DNA of 64,000 nucleotides. Origin: Castellaniella caeni NBRC 101664. GTDB lineage: Bacteria > Pseudomonadota > Gammaproteobacteria > Burkholderiales > Burkholderiaceae_B. Position 1 is the stretch's first letter. Each line of letters opens with the position of its first letter. Made by a program: the position numbers and the translations under genes. The notes under the pieces were generated by a model. That model saw nothing but the letters and a program-made list of their open reading frames with translations, was not told where the DNA came from and ran no database searches. Positions 46,227-55,642 of this stretch are shown here, one piece after another. Where the stretch lies: positions 1-64,000 of the forward strand of contig NZ_BCWN01000010.1 of the NCBI RefSeq assembly GCF_001592225.1, read 5' to 3'.

Positions 46227-49200
46227 TTACACCAGCACCCGCTCGATCCCGCCCGCGTTGGCTGCCTTGACGTAATCCGGCAGCCAGTTCTCGCCCAGCA
46301 GGTGCTTGGCCATCTCTACCACGATGTAGTCCGCCGACAGCCCCGTATCCTGCTCGTAGCGCGCCAGCCCCTGCAGGCAGGACGGACAGGACGTCACCAT
46401 CTTGACCTCGCCCTGGAAACCATCGGCGCGGATCTGCGCCGTGTTCTTCACCAGCTCTTCCTGTTTGCGAAAGCGGATTTGCGTCGAAATATCCGGCCGC
46501 GACACCGCCAGCGTGCCCGATTCTCCGCAGCAGCGGTCGGTCTTGATGGCGTTGGATTCGCCCAGCAGGGACTTCACCGTCTTCATCGGGTCTTGCTGCT
46601 TCATCGGCGTGTGGCAGGGGTCGTGGTAGATGTAGCGCACCCCCTGCACCCCGGCGATGTCCACGCCTTTTTCCAGCAGGTATTCGTGGATGTCGATCAG
46701 GCGGCAGCCGGGGAAAATCTTGTCGAATTCGTAGCTTTCGAGCTGGTCGTAGCAGGTGCCGCAGCTGACCACCACCGTCTTGATATCCAGGTAGTTCAGT
46801 GTCGTGGCCATGCGGTGGAACAGCACCCGGTTGTCCGTCACCATCTGCTCGGCCTTGTCGGCCAGGCCGTTGCCGCGTTGCGGGTAGCCGCAGCACAGGT
46901 AGCCGGGCGGCAGCACCGTTTGCACCCCCACGTGCCACAGCATGGCTTGCGTGGCCAGGCCCACCTGCGAGAACAGGCGTTCCGACCCGCAGCCGGGGAA
47001 GTAGAACACCGCCTCGCTGTCCGGGGCGGTGGCCGCCGGATTGCGGATGATGGGCACGATATTGGGGTCTTCGATGTCCAGCAGCTTGCGTGCCGTCTGC
47101 TTGGGCAGGCCGCCAGGCATCTTTTTGTTGACGAAGTGGATCACCTGCTCGCGCACCGGCGCCTTGCCCACCGTGGCGGGCGGGTGCGCCACCTGGCGCT
47201 TGGTGATGGGCGAGAGCAGGTCGTGGGCCAGGCGCTGCGCCTTGTAGCCCACGTCGATCATGGCCGTGCGCGTGGCCTTGATGACGCGCGGGTCTTTGGC
47301 GTTGAGAAAGAACATCGAGGCCGCCGTGCCTGGATTGAACGACTTCTTGCCCATGCGCCGCAGGAGCGCGCGCATGTCCATCGACACGTTGCCGAAGTCG
47401 ATGTCCACCGGACAGGGGTTGTAGCACTTGTGGCATAGCGTGCAGTGGTCGCCGACGTCCTCGAAGGCTTCCCAGTGGCGCAGGCTGACGCCGCGTCGGG
47501 TCTGTTCTTCGTACAGAAACGCCTCGATCAGCAGCGAGGTGGCGAGAATCTTGTTGCGCGGCGAATACAGCAGGTTGGCGCGCGGCACGTGCGTGGCGCA
47601 CACCGGCTTGCACTTGCCGCAGCGCAGACAGTCCTTGATGGCGTTGGAGATCGCGCCGATTTCGCTGCGCTGCATGATGAGCGACTCGTAGCCCAGCAGG
47701 TTGAAGCTGGGTGTCCAGGCGCGCGACAGGTTGGCGCCTGGCATCAGTTTGCCCGCGTTGAAGTGCCCGTGCGGGTCGATGCGCCGTTTGTAGTCCTGGA
47801 AAGGGGCCAGTTCGGCCGCGTCGAGAAACTCGAACTTGGTCAGGCCGATGCCGTGCTCGCCCGAGATCACGCCGTCCAGGCTGCGGGCGATGCCCATGAT
47901 GCGTGCCACGGCGGCGTTGGCCTCGCCCAGCATGGCGTAGTCGTCTGAATTGACGGGGATGTTGGTGTGTACGTTGCCGTCGCCCGCGTGCATGTGCAGC
48001 GCGACGAAGACGCGGCTTTTCAGGATGCGGTCGTGGGTGGCCTGCAGACCGGCCAGGATCGCCGCGCATTCGGCCCCGGCGAAATGGCGTTCCATGGCGC
48101 ACCGGATGTCGGTTTTCCAGGAAATGCGCAGGGTGTGATCCTGGATGATGTCCACGATGCGGGCATCGGCCTGCGTGTCCAGGCGTTCGCGCAAGGCGGG
48201 CAGCAGCGTGTCCAGCCCCAGCGATGCCAGGGTGTCGAGGTGCGCGGCCAGCGGCGCGTCCAGGTGCTGCAGCAGCCAGCTCCAGCGGCTGCGCACCTGC
48301 GCCAGGGTGTCCAGCGCATCGTGGCGTCGGGTGGACAGGATCACCTCGCGGGTGTGTTCCGCGTCGTCCGGGTCTTCGGCCTTGCCCACGGGCAGCTCGC
48401 CCTGCAGATAGCTTTCCAGCGCGTCGATGAGGCGCAGCTTGTTGCGCGTGGACAGTTCGATGTTGATGCGCTCGATGGCGTCGGTGTATTCGCCCATGCG
48501 GGCCAGCGGAATCACCACGTCTTCGTTGATCTTGAAGGCGTTGGTGTGGCGCGAGATGGCGGCGGTACGGGCGCGGTCGAGCCAGAATTTTTTGCGCGCC
48601 TCGGGGCTGACGGCGATGAAGCCTTCGCCGTGGCGCGAATTGGCGATACGCACCACTTCGCTGGTTGCCAGGGCCACGGCGTGCTCGTCGTCGCCCACGA
48701 TGTCGCCGATGAGCACCATCTTGGGCAGCGTGCCGCGCTTGCTTTTGGTGGCGTAGCCCACGGCGCGCAGATAGCGCTCGTCCAGGTGCTCCAGGCCCGC
48801 CAGCAGGGCGCCGCTGGCCTTGCCCGCGGTGTCGAGATACTGCTTGACCTCGACGATGGCGGGCACGGCGTTGCGCGCCTGGCCGAAGAATTCCATGCAG
48901 ACGGTACGGGTGTGCGTGGGCATGCGGTGCAAAATCCAGCGTGCGGCGGTGATGAGGCCGTCGCAGCCTTCTTTTTGCACGCCGGGCAGGCCCGCCAGGA
49001 ATTTGTCGGTGACGTCCTTGCCCAGGCCCGCCTTGCGAAAGCGCCGACCTTCGATCGTCAGGGTTTCGGTTTTCAGCGGCGCGCGCCCCGGAGGCTGGCT
49101 GCCGTCGGACCAGGCCAGTTCGAAGCGGGCTTCGTGCGCCTCGTGGATTTTGCCCAGGTTGTGATCCAGCCGCGTGACTTCCAGCCAGTTGCCCGCGGGA

Positions 49201-50159
49201 TCGACCATGCGCCACCAGGCCAGGTTGTCCAGCGCCGTGCCCCAGAGCACGGCCTTCTTGCCGCCCGCGTTCATGGCGACGTTGCCACCCGCGCACGAGG
49301 CGTCCGCCGACGTGGGATCGACGGCGAACACCCGCCCGGCGGCCTCGGCGGCTTCGGCGATGCGGCGGGTGACCACGCCCGCGCCCGTCAGGATGGTGGG
49401 GACGGGGTGATCGACCCCCGGCAGGGCCGTGGTCTCGACCGCGCCGATGGCGTCCAGTTTTTCGGTATTGATGACCGCCGAGCGCCAGGACAGGGGAATG
49501 GCCCCGCCGGTGTAGCCCGTGCCTCCCCCGCGCGGCACAATCGTCAAGCCCAGCTGGATACAGGCGCGCACCAGCCCCGCGATTTCGGCTTCGGTGTCGG
49601 GCATGAGCACGACGAAGGGGTATTCCACGCGCCAGTCGGTGGCGTCGGTGACGTGCGAGACGCGGGACAGGCCGTCGAAGCGGATGTTGTCGCGCTGGGT
49701 GTGGCGCGCCAGCTGCTTGAGGGCTTCAGTGCGCAGTCTGGCCACTTCGACGAAGGTGTTCTCGAACGTGGCCACGGCGGCCCGCGCGGCGGTCAGCAGC
49801 TGCTGCACCTGTTCGTCGCGCGCGCCGTGGTCGTCGTCGCGGCGGTGGTCGATCTCGGTGAGCCGGTGGTTCAGGGCCTCGACCAGCTGATGGCGTCGCT
49901 TGGGGTTGTCGAGCAGGTCATCTTGCAGGTAGGGGTTGCGCTGCACCACCCAGATGTCGCCCAGCACCTCGAACAGCATGCGCGCCGAGCGGCCCGTGCG
50001 CCGCTGCGTGCGTAGTTCGGAAAGCAGCTGCCAGGCCGGTTCGCCCAGCAGGCGGCAGACGATTTCCCGGTCGGACCAGGACGTGTAGTTGTAGGGGATT
50101 TCGCGCAGGCGCGGCTGAGGGGCGGGTTCGAGCAGGTCGGGAGCAACGGGAGCGTTCAT
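46227..50159 (-). CDS. Giant FAD-linked dehydrogenase fused to Fe-S domains (DUF3683)
   Basis: 1310 residues. Order: N-terminal DUF3683 domain (about 15-110), FAD_binding_4 domain with [17 protein letters not shown], a FAD-oxidase C-terminal domain (about 450-760) with [15 protein letters not shown], two 4Fe-4S motifs ([11 protein letters not shown] and [14 protein letters not shown], about 830-930), and CCG-type cysteine-rich domains with [10 protein letters not shown] and CGTCYDQL. Such fusions oxidise a 2-hydroxy acid (D-lactate or 2-hydroxyglutarate type) and pass electrons to the quinone pool. The substrate is not evident. Single gene. Confidence 0.88.
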   Translation of the reverse strand: MNAPVAPDLLEPAPQPRLREIPYNYTSWSDREIVCRLLGEPAWQLLSELRTQRRTGRSARMLFEVLGDIWVVQRNPYLQDDLLDNPKRRHQLVEALNHRLTEIDHRRDDDHGARDEQVQQLLTAARAAVATFENTFVEVARLRTEALKQLARHTQRDNIRFDGLSRVSHVTDATDWRVEYPFVVLMPDTEAEIAGLVRACIQLGLTIVPRGGGTGYTGGAIPLSWRSAVINTEKLDAIGAVETTALPGVDHPVPTILTGAGVVTRRIAEAAEAAGRVFAVDPTSADASCAGGNVAMNAGGKKAVLWGTALDNLAWWRMVDPAGNWLEVTRLDHNLGKIHEAHEARFELAWSDGSQPPGRAPLKTETLTIEGRRFRKAGLGKDVTDKFLAGLPGVQKEGCDGLITAARWILHRMPTHTRTVCMEFFGQARNAVPAIVEVKQYLDTAGKASGALLAGLEHLDERYLRAVGYATKSKRGTLPKMVLIGDIVGDDEHAVALATSEVVRIANSRHGEGFIAVSPEARKKFWLDRARTAAISRHTNAFKINEDVVIPLARMGEYTDAIERINIELSTRNKLRLIDALESYLQGELPVGKAEDPDDAEHTREVILSTRRHDALDTLAQVRSRWSWLLQHLDAPLAAHLDTLASLGLDTLLPALRERLDTQADARIVDIIQDHTLRISWKTDIRCAMERHFAGAECAAILAGLQATHDRILKSRVFVALHMHAGDGNVHTNIPVNSDDYAMLGEANAAVARIMGIARSLDGVISGEHGIGLTKFEFLDAAELAPFQDYKRRIDPHGHFNAGKLMPGANLSRAWTPSFNLLGYESLIMQRSEIGAISNAIKDCLRCGKCKPVCATHVPRANLLYSPRNKILATSLLIEAFLYEEQTRRGVSLRHWEAFEDVGDHCTLCHKCYNPCPVDIDFGNVSMDMRALLRRMGKKSFNPGTAASMFFLNAKDPRVIKATRTAMIDVGYKAQRLAHDLLSPITKRQVAHPPATVGKAPVREQVIHFVNKKMPGGLPKQTARKLLDIEDPNIVPIIRNPAATAPDSEAVFYFPGCGSERLFSQVGLATQAMLWHVGVQTVLPPGYLCCGYPQRGNGLADKAEQMVTDNRVLFHRMATTLNYLDIKTVVVSCGTCYDQLESYEFDKIFPGCRLIDIHEYLLEKGVDIAGVQGVRYIYHDPCHTPMKQQDPMKTVKSLLGESNAIKTDRCCGESGTLAVSRPDISTQIRFRKQEELVKNTAQIRADGFQGEVKMVTSCPSCLQGLARYEQDTGLSADYIVVEMAKHLLGENWLPDYVKAANAGGIERVLV

Positions 50160-50291
50160 GGTGGATGGCGGTTGGCAGTACCCCTATCATGCTTAGGGGC
50201 AATCCCCAAGTGTAAGGGCAAAATCGTTTGCTCGTCGGATAGTGGCCACAGTGCACCGCCCTATGGTTTCTTGCGGGTGCTTGGATAGTTC

Positions 50292-50466
50292 TTCCTGCGA
50301 ATTTGTGGGTATGTGTCGAAGGACAACCGGCAGACACAAGCGCAGTTCGCCTGTGGATTGAGTGGTGCGGCAAGGCCACCAGCATCAGGAATCCGCCGAG
50401 GTGAGTCGGCCCATCCGGACTGAGCGCGGCAGGAATCCCCTCGCCTCAGGAAGGGAAGGATGTCAA
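50292..50466 (+). pseudogene. Relic of an IS200/IS605-type tnpB tail with right end
   Basis: In frame from 50304 the sequence codes CGYVSKDNRQTQAQFAC (50304-50354), the start of the TnpB zinc ribbon, then GLSGAARPPASGIRRGE and a stop at 50421-50423. The second CxxC and the helix after it are deleted, and a frame change lets the tail continue as GLSAAGIPSPQEGKDVK (from 50417). The last bases (50432-50466) resemble the hairpin and GGATGTCAA end typical of IS605-group right ends. The element's 5' part and tnpA are absent. The rest of the 327-bp gap 50160-50486 shows no gene; a small hairpin CCCCTA/TAGGGG (50181-50199) precedes the dehydrogenase gene. Confidence 0.75.
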
Positions 50467-50486
50467 AGTTTTTGAAACGGATACGC

Positions 50487-51035
50487 TTACAGCCACTGGC
50501 TGACCCACGGCCACGCGTGCAGCAGGGCAGCGGTCATGACGATATAGCGCAGCAGCTTGCCGACGGCCATATAGGCCACGCAGGGCCAGAAGGGCAGCTT
50601 CAGCCAGCCCGCCACGGCGCACAGGGGGTCGCCCACGCCGGGCAGCCATGACAGCAGCAGCGCGGGCGGCCCGAAGCGTCGGAACCAGCGCTCCGTCAGC
50701 GCGTGCCAGCGCCCCCCAATGGGTTGCCGACGCGGGCCGCCGCCGGTCTGGGCGGCGGTGGCCGGGTGGCGCCAGCGTTCCCAGAGCGTTTCGGCGCCGG
50801 CCCCCATGGCATAGCTGATGGCCCCGCCCAGGGTGTTGCCCAGCGTGGCCACCAGGACGGCGGGCCAGAACAGGGCGGGGGCCAGCTGCACATAGGCGAA
50901 GACGGCGGGCTCCGAACCCAGCGGCAGCAGCGTGGCCGACACCAGGCTGATGACGAAGATCGCGGGCAGCCCGATGCCGGGCAGGGCGAGCGCCGCCAGA
51001 AGGGCATGAACCGATGAGAGCAGCCAGGTTTCCAT
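50487..51035 (-). CDS. yqaA: YqaA-family (DedA-like) membrane protein
   Basis: 182 residues with about four hydrophobic segments and the family block FVISLVSATLLPLGSEPAVFA, VATLGNTLGGAISYAMG and the re-entrant-type RRFGPPALLLSWLPGVGDPLCAVAGWL. Related to SNARE-associated/DedA proteins, which move lipid carriers across the inner membrane; YqaA itself is uncharacterised. Stop codon 20 bases from the tnpB relic. Divergent from the binding-protein gene. Confidence 0.88.
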   Translation of the reverse strand: METWLLSSVHALLAALALPGIGLPAIFVISLVSATLLPLGSEPAVFAYVQLAPALFWPAVLVATLGNTLGGAISYAMGAGAETLWERWRHPATAAQTGGGPRRQPIGGRWHALTERWFRRFGPPALLLSWLPGVGDPLCAVAGWLKLPFWPCVAYMAVGKLLRYIVMTAALLHAWPWVSQWL

Positions 51036-51057
51036 AGGCTAATGATGGGATTGAGTC

Positions 51058-51087
51058 TTGTCGTACGCGGAAGCTGGTCGATATAGT
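51058..51087 (+). promoter_or_regulatory. Promoter of the orphan binding-protein gene
   Basis: -35 TTGTCG (51058-51063), 18-base spacer, -10 TATAGT (51082-51087), 34 bases before the ATG at 51122. GTACGCGG occurs at 51063-51070 and again at 51086-51093, 23 bases apart, a possible operator pair. Confidence 0.5.
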
Positions 51088-51121
51088 ACGCGGGCAAGAC
51101 GACGCATGATCTGGAGAACCC

Positions 51122-52021
51122 ATGAAGCATATCCGCATTGCCCTGTTGTCCATGACCTTGCTGCTGTGCCTGGCCGCGACGGCCAGGGCCGAGTCGCGGC
51201 TGGAGCACATCCGCAAGACGCAGACCCTGACACTCGGGTATCTGGAGACGTCCTTTCCGTTCTCATATCTGGACGGCGACCAGCCCATTGGATATGCCCT
51301 GGACATCTGCCGCGCCATCGCCGCCGCAGTGGGCCGCGAGCTGGGGCTGTCCCGCCTGGTCGTGCAGGAGATCCCGGGCAGTGCCAGCACGCGGATGGCA
51401 TTGGTCGTGGGTGGACAGGCCGACCTTTTCTGCAGCACGGATACGCACGATGCCTGGCGCGAGCGGCAGGTGGCGTTCACCCCCACCATCTTCGTGGCGC
51501 ACACCCGCTTTCTGGCTTTGAAGAGCAGCGGCGTGCGTACGCTGGCCGATCTGCGGGGCAAGCGGGTGCTCTCCACCGGGGGCACCACCAACGTCGCCTG
51601 GCTGCAGACGCTCAATGCCAGCCAGAACCTGGGCATGCGCGTCGGTTTCGCCAAAAATCCCGAGGACGCCCTGCAGCGCCTCGAACAGGGCGAGGCCCAG
51701 GCCTATTTCATGGATGATTCCCTGCTGGCGGGCCTGGTGGCCCGCTCGGCGCAGCCGGCGCGCTGGTTCGTCAGCCCGCAGGCTTTCACGGTCGAGCCCT
51801 ACGGCATCATGATGCCCAAGTTCGAGCCCGAGTTTCAGCGGGTGGTGCGCGCCGCCCTGGTGGGCATGATGCGTGATGGCCGCCTGAAAAAACTCTATCG
51901 GCGCTGGTTTCTCGAACCCATCCCGCCCGGCGGCGTGGTGCTCGGCTGGCCGATGTCGGCCGTGCTCGAACGCGTGCTGGCGTCCCCGACCGATTCGGCC
52001 GACCCCAAGGCGTATCAGTAG
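51122..52021 (+). CDS. Orphan amino-acid ABC substrate-binding protein
   Basis: 299 residues with a signal peptide (MKHIRIALLSMTLLLCLAATARA) and a type II periplasmic-binding fold (PBP/SBP family 3). Clearly a paralog of the GltI-like protein at 54626: both share LGY-x-PFSYLD, a DIC block, TRF/LALKS, and YFMDD/FFMDD-LLAGLV segments. The usual CGS-TTN ligand loop reads CSTDTH here, so its specificity probably differs. No permease or ATPase adjoins it; it may deliver ligand to the GltJKL-like transporter. Confidence 0.88.
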   Translation: MKHIRIALLSMTLLLCLAATARAESRLEHIRKTQTLTLGYLETSFPFSYLDGDQPIGYALDICRAIAAAVGRELGLSRLVVQEIPGSASTRMALVVGGQADLFCSTDTHDAWRERQVAFTPTIFVAHTRFLALKSSGVRTLADLRGKRVLSTGGTTNVAWLQTLNASQNLGMRVGFAKNPEDALQRLEQGEAQAYFMDDSLLAGLVARSAQPARWFVSPQAFTVEPYGIMMPKFEPEFQRVVRAALVGMMRDGRLKKLYRRWFLEPIPPGGVVLGWPMSAVLERVLASPTDSADPKAYQ

Positions 52022-52067
52022 CCCTTGCGGTTGCCGTCGAGATTGTCGGGGCTCGCCTCTGGCGGCC

Positions 52068-53318
52068 TCAGCACGCCGGCTGGAAGGGCTGGGCGTCGAT
52101 GGCCGGCGTTTCGCCCGCCATCAGGCTGCCCAGCAGGGCGCTGCTGCCGCAGGCCAGGGTGAAGCCCAAGGCCCCATGGCCGATGTTCAGCCACAAATTC
52201 GAGGCGGCCCGGCTGCGGCCGATGCGCGGTCGGCCATCGGGGGTGGCGGGGCGGTAGCCGGCCCAGGCCTGGGCCCGGTCCGCATCCACCCGCGGCAGCA
52301 GTTCGCGCATCTGCCGCCGGACCAGCGCGATGCGGTCGGCCTCGATGCCCTGATCCGCCACGCCGATGCCGACCATGGCGGCCACCCGCAAGGTGCCCCC
52401 CAGGTTGGCGTAGACCGTCTTGCGCTCGTAGTCCGTGACGCTGATCGCGGGCGCCTGCTCGGGCGTGCAGGGCAGGCTCAGGCTGTAGCCTTTCAGCGGG
52501 TACAGGGGCGCGCGGCTGCCCAGCGCCGCCAGCAGCGGGCGGCTGCCCATGCCGGCGGCCACGACGAACTGATCGGCCTCGATGGCCTCGCCCGTGGTGG
52601 TCAGCAGGCGGTCGATACGCCCACTGCGGCGTTCCAGCCGCTGGATGGGCGTTTGCATGCGCAGCGTCACCCGGGACTGGGCGGCAAGCTGCTGGAACAG
52701 GCCTTGCGTGAAGCGCGCGCAGTCGCCCGATTCTTCGCTGGGCGTGTAGACGGCGCCCGCCAGCTGGGATCGGGCGGGCGCCAGCGCGGGTTCTTGCGCG
52801 ATCAGTTGATCCGCGTCCAGGATTTGCTGATTGGAGCCCAGCTTGGCCTGCAGGGCAACCTGCGCGCGCGCCTTGTCCAGCAGCGCGGGGGTGCGGTAGG
52901 CGATCAGCTTGCCGTTGCGGGCATGGCCGAAATCGATGGGCGCCGTCTGCTGGATGTCGTGTAGCATCTGGCGGCTGAGATACGCGAGCGAAAGCAGTTG
53001 CGCGGAGGTGGCGGACGCCGTGCGGGCGTTGCAGGCCCGCAGGAACTGCAGGCACCAGCGCCACTGCAGGGGATCGCAGCGCGGGCGAAAGCGCAGCGGC
53101 GAATTGGGGTTCAACAGCCACTTGGGCAGGTCGCCCAGCACGCCGGGCTCGGCCAGGGGGGCGACGTAGCTGTAGCTGAGCTGTCCGCCGTTGGCGTGGC
53201 TGGCGCCGCTGGCCGGCTCGGCCGCCGCGTCCACCAAGGTTACCTGCCAGCCTTGCCGGGCCAGCTGCCAGGCCGTGGTGACGCCAATCACCCCGGCACC
53301 GATCACACATGCGTGCAT
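52068..53318 (-). CDS. dadA: D-amino-acid dehydrogenase (small FAD subunit type)
   Basis: Oxidises D-amino acids (D-alanine preferred in E. coli) to 2-oxo acids and ammonia, feeding electrons to the respiratory chain. 416 residues. Seen: FAD motif VIGAGVIGVTTAW (5-17), GGQLSYSYVAPLAEPGV, TPSEESGDCARFTQGL and the C-terminal GYRPATPDGRPRIG and NIGHGALGFTLACGS. An ATG three codons later (53309) is possible but would clip the Rossmann strand. No alanine racemase (dadX) adjoins. Confidence 0.92.
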   Translation of the reverse strand: MHACVIGAGVIGVTTAWQLARQGWQVTLVDAAAEPASGASHANGGQLSYSYVAPLAEPGVLGDLPKWLLNPNSPLRFRPRCDPLQWRWCLQFLRACNARTASATSAQLLSLAYLSRQMLHDIQQTAPIDFGHARNGKLIAYRTPALLDKARAQVALQAKLGSNQQILDADQLIAQEPALAPARSQLAGAVYTPSEESGDCARFTQGLFQQLAAQSRVTLRMQTPIQRLERRSGRIDRLLTTTGEAIEADQFVVAAGMGSRPLLAALGSRAPLYPLKGYSLSLPCTPEQAPAISVTDYERKTVYANLGGTLRVAAMVGIGVADQGIEADRIALVRRQMRELLPRVDADRAQAWAGYRPATPDGRPRIGRSRAASNLWLNIGHGALGFTLACGSSALLGSLMAGETPAIDAQPFQPAC

Positions 53319-53457
53319 TGTTGCGTGCTCATGAATATCTGTTAAGAACGGGGGATATTGTCTCTGGCATCATCCAGGGCGACAAATGCCAATCGACGTA
53401 TCTCCCATAACCAAAAGGCATGGGATGGGGAGTCAGGCTGTGTGGCCCAACGGCACA

Positions 53458-54330
53458 CTAGGCCAGTTGCTGGCAGGCAGTGCGCAGGCAGTCGATGAAT
53501 TTATGGTGCAGCAGGCTCAAGGGGTCGGCGGCATGCGCCATGACGTAGATCGGGATCGGGATGGCGGGGTCGAGACGGCACAGCGCCATGCCCGGCTTGA
53601 GCATGGCATGCCCTGTCAGCAGATCTACGATGGCGTCGCCGCAGCCGGCTTCCACCAGACTACAGGCCACATAGTGTGTTTGCACGATGATCTGGGTATC
53701 CAGCGTGATGCCTGCCTGGCGTAGGGTCTGATCCATCACCGTGCCTACCTGGTCACGGGTGTCCAGGGCGATGACGGGCCGATCTGCCAGCGTCTTGAGG
53801 GCAACGGGGCTGGGCGTGGGGGTGCGGCTCAGGTAAGCCAGTTCGGTCGCGCCGACAGGGATGCGCCGCAGGCCGGGGTGATCCTGGCCGTCGAAGGTGA
53901 CGATCAAGTCGAGTTCCTGGGCGTGTAAACCGGCGACCAGGCCCGGGCTGTGCAGGGTGCTGATCTTGAACGAGGCTTGCGACCCCGGGTGAAAACGACG
54001 GATCGCCATGGGCAGCAGGCCCAGGCCGATTGCCGGGGCACAGCCGATGCGCAGGTGGCCCTGCCGCCCTTGACGCAGGTTGGCGGCCAGGCGCCGCACG
54101 TGGGCGAGATCCTGGCCCAGCTGGATGATCTGGGGGGTGAGGATTTCCGCTTCACGAGTGGGGATCAGGCGCCCCTTGACGCGCTCAAAGAGCTTGAAAC
54201 CCAGTTGGGCTTCTGCGTGCGCCAGGATTTTGCTGGCCGCAGGCTGCGAGATGTTCAACAGGGCGGCAGCCTGAGTCAGCGAGCCTGCCTGGCGAATGGC
54301 CTCGAAAATTTCGATATGCCGTAGCCGCAT
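53458..54330 (-). CDS. LysR-family transcription regulator
   Basis: 290 residues from ATG at 54330 (MRLRHIEIFEAIRQAGS). N-terminal winged helix-turn-helix (1-60, ALLNISQPAASKILAHAEAQLG) and a LysR effector domain (about 90-285) with IGCAPAIGLGLLP. It lies between dadA and the divergent glt-like operon and is the obvious candidate regulator of both. The co-inducer is unknown; a D-amino acid would fit the context. Confidence 0.9.
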   Translation of the reverse strand: MRLRHIEIFEAIRQAGSLTQAAALLNISQPAASKILAHAEAQLGFKLFERVKGRLIPTREAEILTPQIIQLGQDLAHVRRLAANLRQGRQGHLRIGCAPAIGLGLLPMAIRRFHPGSQASFKISTLHSPGLVAGLHAQELDLIVTFDGQDHPGLRRIPVGATELAYLSRTPTPSPVALKTLADRPVIALDTRDQVGTVMDQTLRQAGITLDTQIIVQTHYVACSLVEAGCGDAIVDLLTGHAMLKPGMALCRLDPAIPIPIYVMAHAADPLSLLHHKFIDCLRTACQQLA

Positions 54331-54625
54331 GGAATGTGCCAAAGAAGAAATGCCCGCAGGTGGCAGCCAGGCTACCGTGCGGCTTGAAAGCCCAGCAGTA
54401 TAGAGCATAGCTTCTTGTTATGGGAGCCCGTGTAATTGCTATTTGCGGCAGGGGCGGTTCTGGCAGAATAATGAGCGTGCAAATCACGCATCTCCCAGGT
54501 TGGCGTGGTATCAAATACAACAAAGTGATTAAACTGTCGGTCGCTCGCGTAACCCCCATGCGGGTGCCTGTTCAAGTGACGAACCACTGACATAGAAAAA
54601 ACAGGCCTATTTCACAGGAGGAACC
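54331..54625. promoter_or_regulatory. Divergent control region LysR / glt-like operon
   Basis: No gene is visible. The region is AT-richer than its flanks, especially 54405-54480 and 54505-54540. GCGTG-CAAAT-CACGC (54475-54489) is a small inverted repeat. TTGCGG (54443-54448) and GAATAA (54466-54471), 17 bases apart, could be a promoter. LysR-type sites are expected here, but none is clear enough to mark. Confidence 0.35.
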
Positions 54626-55531
54626 ATGAAATTCTTGCCAATCATTCTGGCAGCTGCCGTCTCCGTTGCGGGCATGACGTCCGCGCAGGCTGAAACCAGC
54701 CGCCTGGACAAGATCAAGTCCACGGGCGAACTCACGCTGGGCTATCGCGATTCATCCATTCCGTTCTCGTACCTGGACGACAACCAGAAGCCGGTCGGCT
54801 ATTCCATGGACATCTGCTATGGCATTGCGGATGCGCTGAAAAAAGACCTCAACCTGCCCAACCTGAAGATCAAGCTGGTGTCCGTCACCTCCTCCACGCG
54901 TATCCCGCTGGTCGCCAACGGCACGGTTGACCTGGCCTGCGGCTCGGCCACCAACAACGAACAGCGCCAGGTGCAGGTCAGCTTCGCGCCCACCACCTTC
55001 GTGACGGCCACCCGCTTCACCGCGCTCAAGAGCGCCAAGCTCAACGATCTGGCCGATTTCAAGGGCAAGACCGTGGTGTCCACTTCAGGCACCAGCAACC
55101 TCAAGTGGCTCACGCAGATCAATGCCGACCAAAAGCTGGGCATGCGCATCATCCCGGCCAAGGATCACTCCGAAGCCTTCCTCACGGTGGCCAGCGGTCG
55201 TGCAACGGCCTTCTTCATGGATGACATCCTGCTGGCGGGCCTGGTGGCCAACTCGCAGAATCCGGGCGAATGGATGATCAGCGAAAAAGCCTACACGATC
55301 GAACCCTACGGCATGATCGAACCCAAGGGCGACGTCAAGTTCAAGACGGCAGTGGATAACGCCGTCAAGGCCATGATGAAAGACGGCCAGGTGGACAAGC
55401 TCTACGCCAAGTGGTTCACTTCGCCCATCCCGCCGAAGAACGTCAACCTCAACTGGCCGATGACGCCCGAACTCAAGAAAGTCATCGAGCATCCCACCGA
55501 CTCGCCCAATCCTGCCGACTACAAGCTGTAA
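54626..55531 (+). CDS. gltI: Glutamate/aspartate-type ABC substrate-binding protein
   Basis: 301 residues, AGGAGG ribosome-binding site seven bases before the ATG. Signal peptide (1-22) and SBP family 3 fold with LGYRDSSIPFSYLDDNQKP, ACGSATNNEQRQVQVSFA (carboxylate-binding region) and FFMDDILLAGLV. Very close in layout to GltI of the GltIJKL importer. Given the neighbours, ligands could include D-amino acids. A strong hairpin follows the stop and sets it apart from the permease genes. Confidence 0.92.
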   Translation: MKFLPIILAAAVSVAGMTSAQAETSRLDKIKSTGELTLGYRDSSIPFSYLDDNQKPVGYSMDICYGIADALKKDLNLPNLKIKLVSVTSSTRIPLVANGTVDLACGSATNNEQRQVQVSFAPTTFVTATRFTALKSAKLNDLADFKGKTVVSTSGTSNLKWLTQINADQKLGMRIIPAKDHSEAFLTVASGRATAFFMDDILLAGLVANSQNPGEWMISEKAYTIEPYGMIEPKGDVKFKTAVDNAVKAMMKDGQVDKLYAKWFTSPIPPKNVNLNWPMTPELKKVIEHPTDSPNPADYKL

Positions 55532-55558
55532 GTCTCAGGAATCCACGTCAATAGGTGG

Positions 55559-55592
55559 CGGCACCTCCAGGCTTGATCGTCCGGAGGTGCCG
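55559..55592 (+). terminator. Intra-operon hairpin after the binding-protein gene
   Basis: CGGCACCTCC (55559-55568) pairs perfectly with GGAGGTGCCG (55583-55592) around a 14-base loop and is followed by TTT. Placed between the binding protein and the permease, it likely causes partial termination or 3' protection, so that the binding protein is made in excess. Confidence 0.65.
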
Positions 55593-55642
55593 TTTGCATC
55601 ATCGGCACTGGCCCACGCGCGGGTGCCGCAGAGGATATTTTT

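Noticed and set aside
46227-50015. Long plus-strand frames (for example 47967-50015) opposite the dehydrogenase
   Set aside because: Mirror of the codon bias of the true gene; no recognisable motifs.
50460-50651. 63-residue frame starting at the tnpB relic end
   Set aside because: Overlaps the yqaA coding region on the other strand and has no family features.
53396-54497. ACGTATCTCCCA (53396-53407) and ACGCATCTCCCA (54486-54497) as a shared LysR site
   Set aside because: A 12-base word with one mismatch in two gaps of this size is close to chance, and it lacks LysR-type dyad symmetry.
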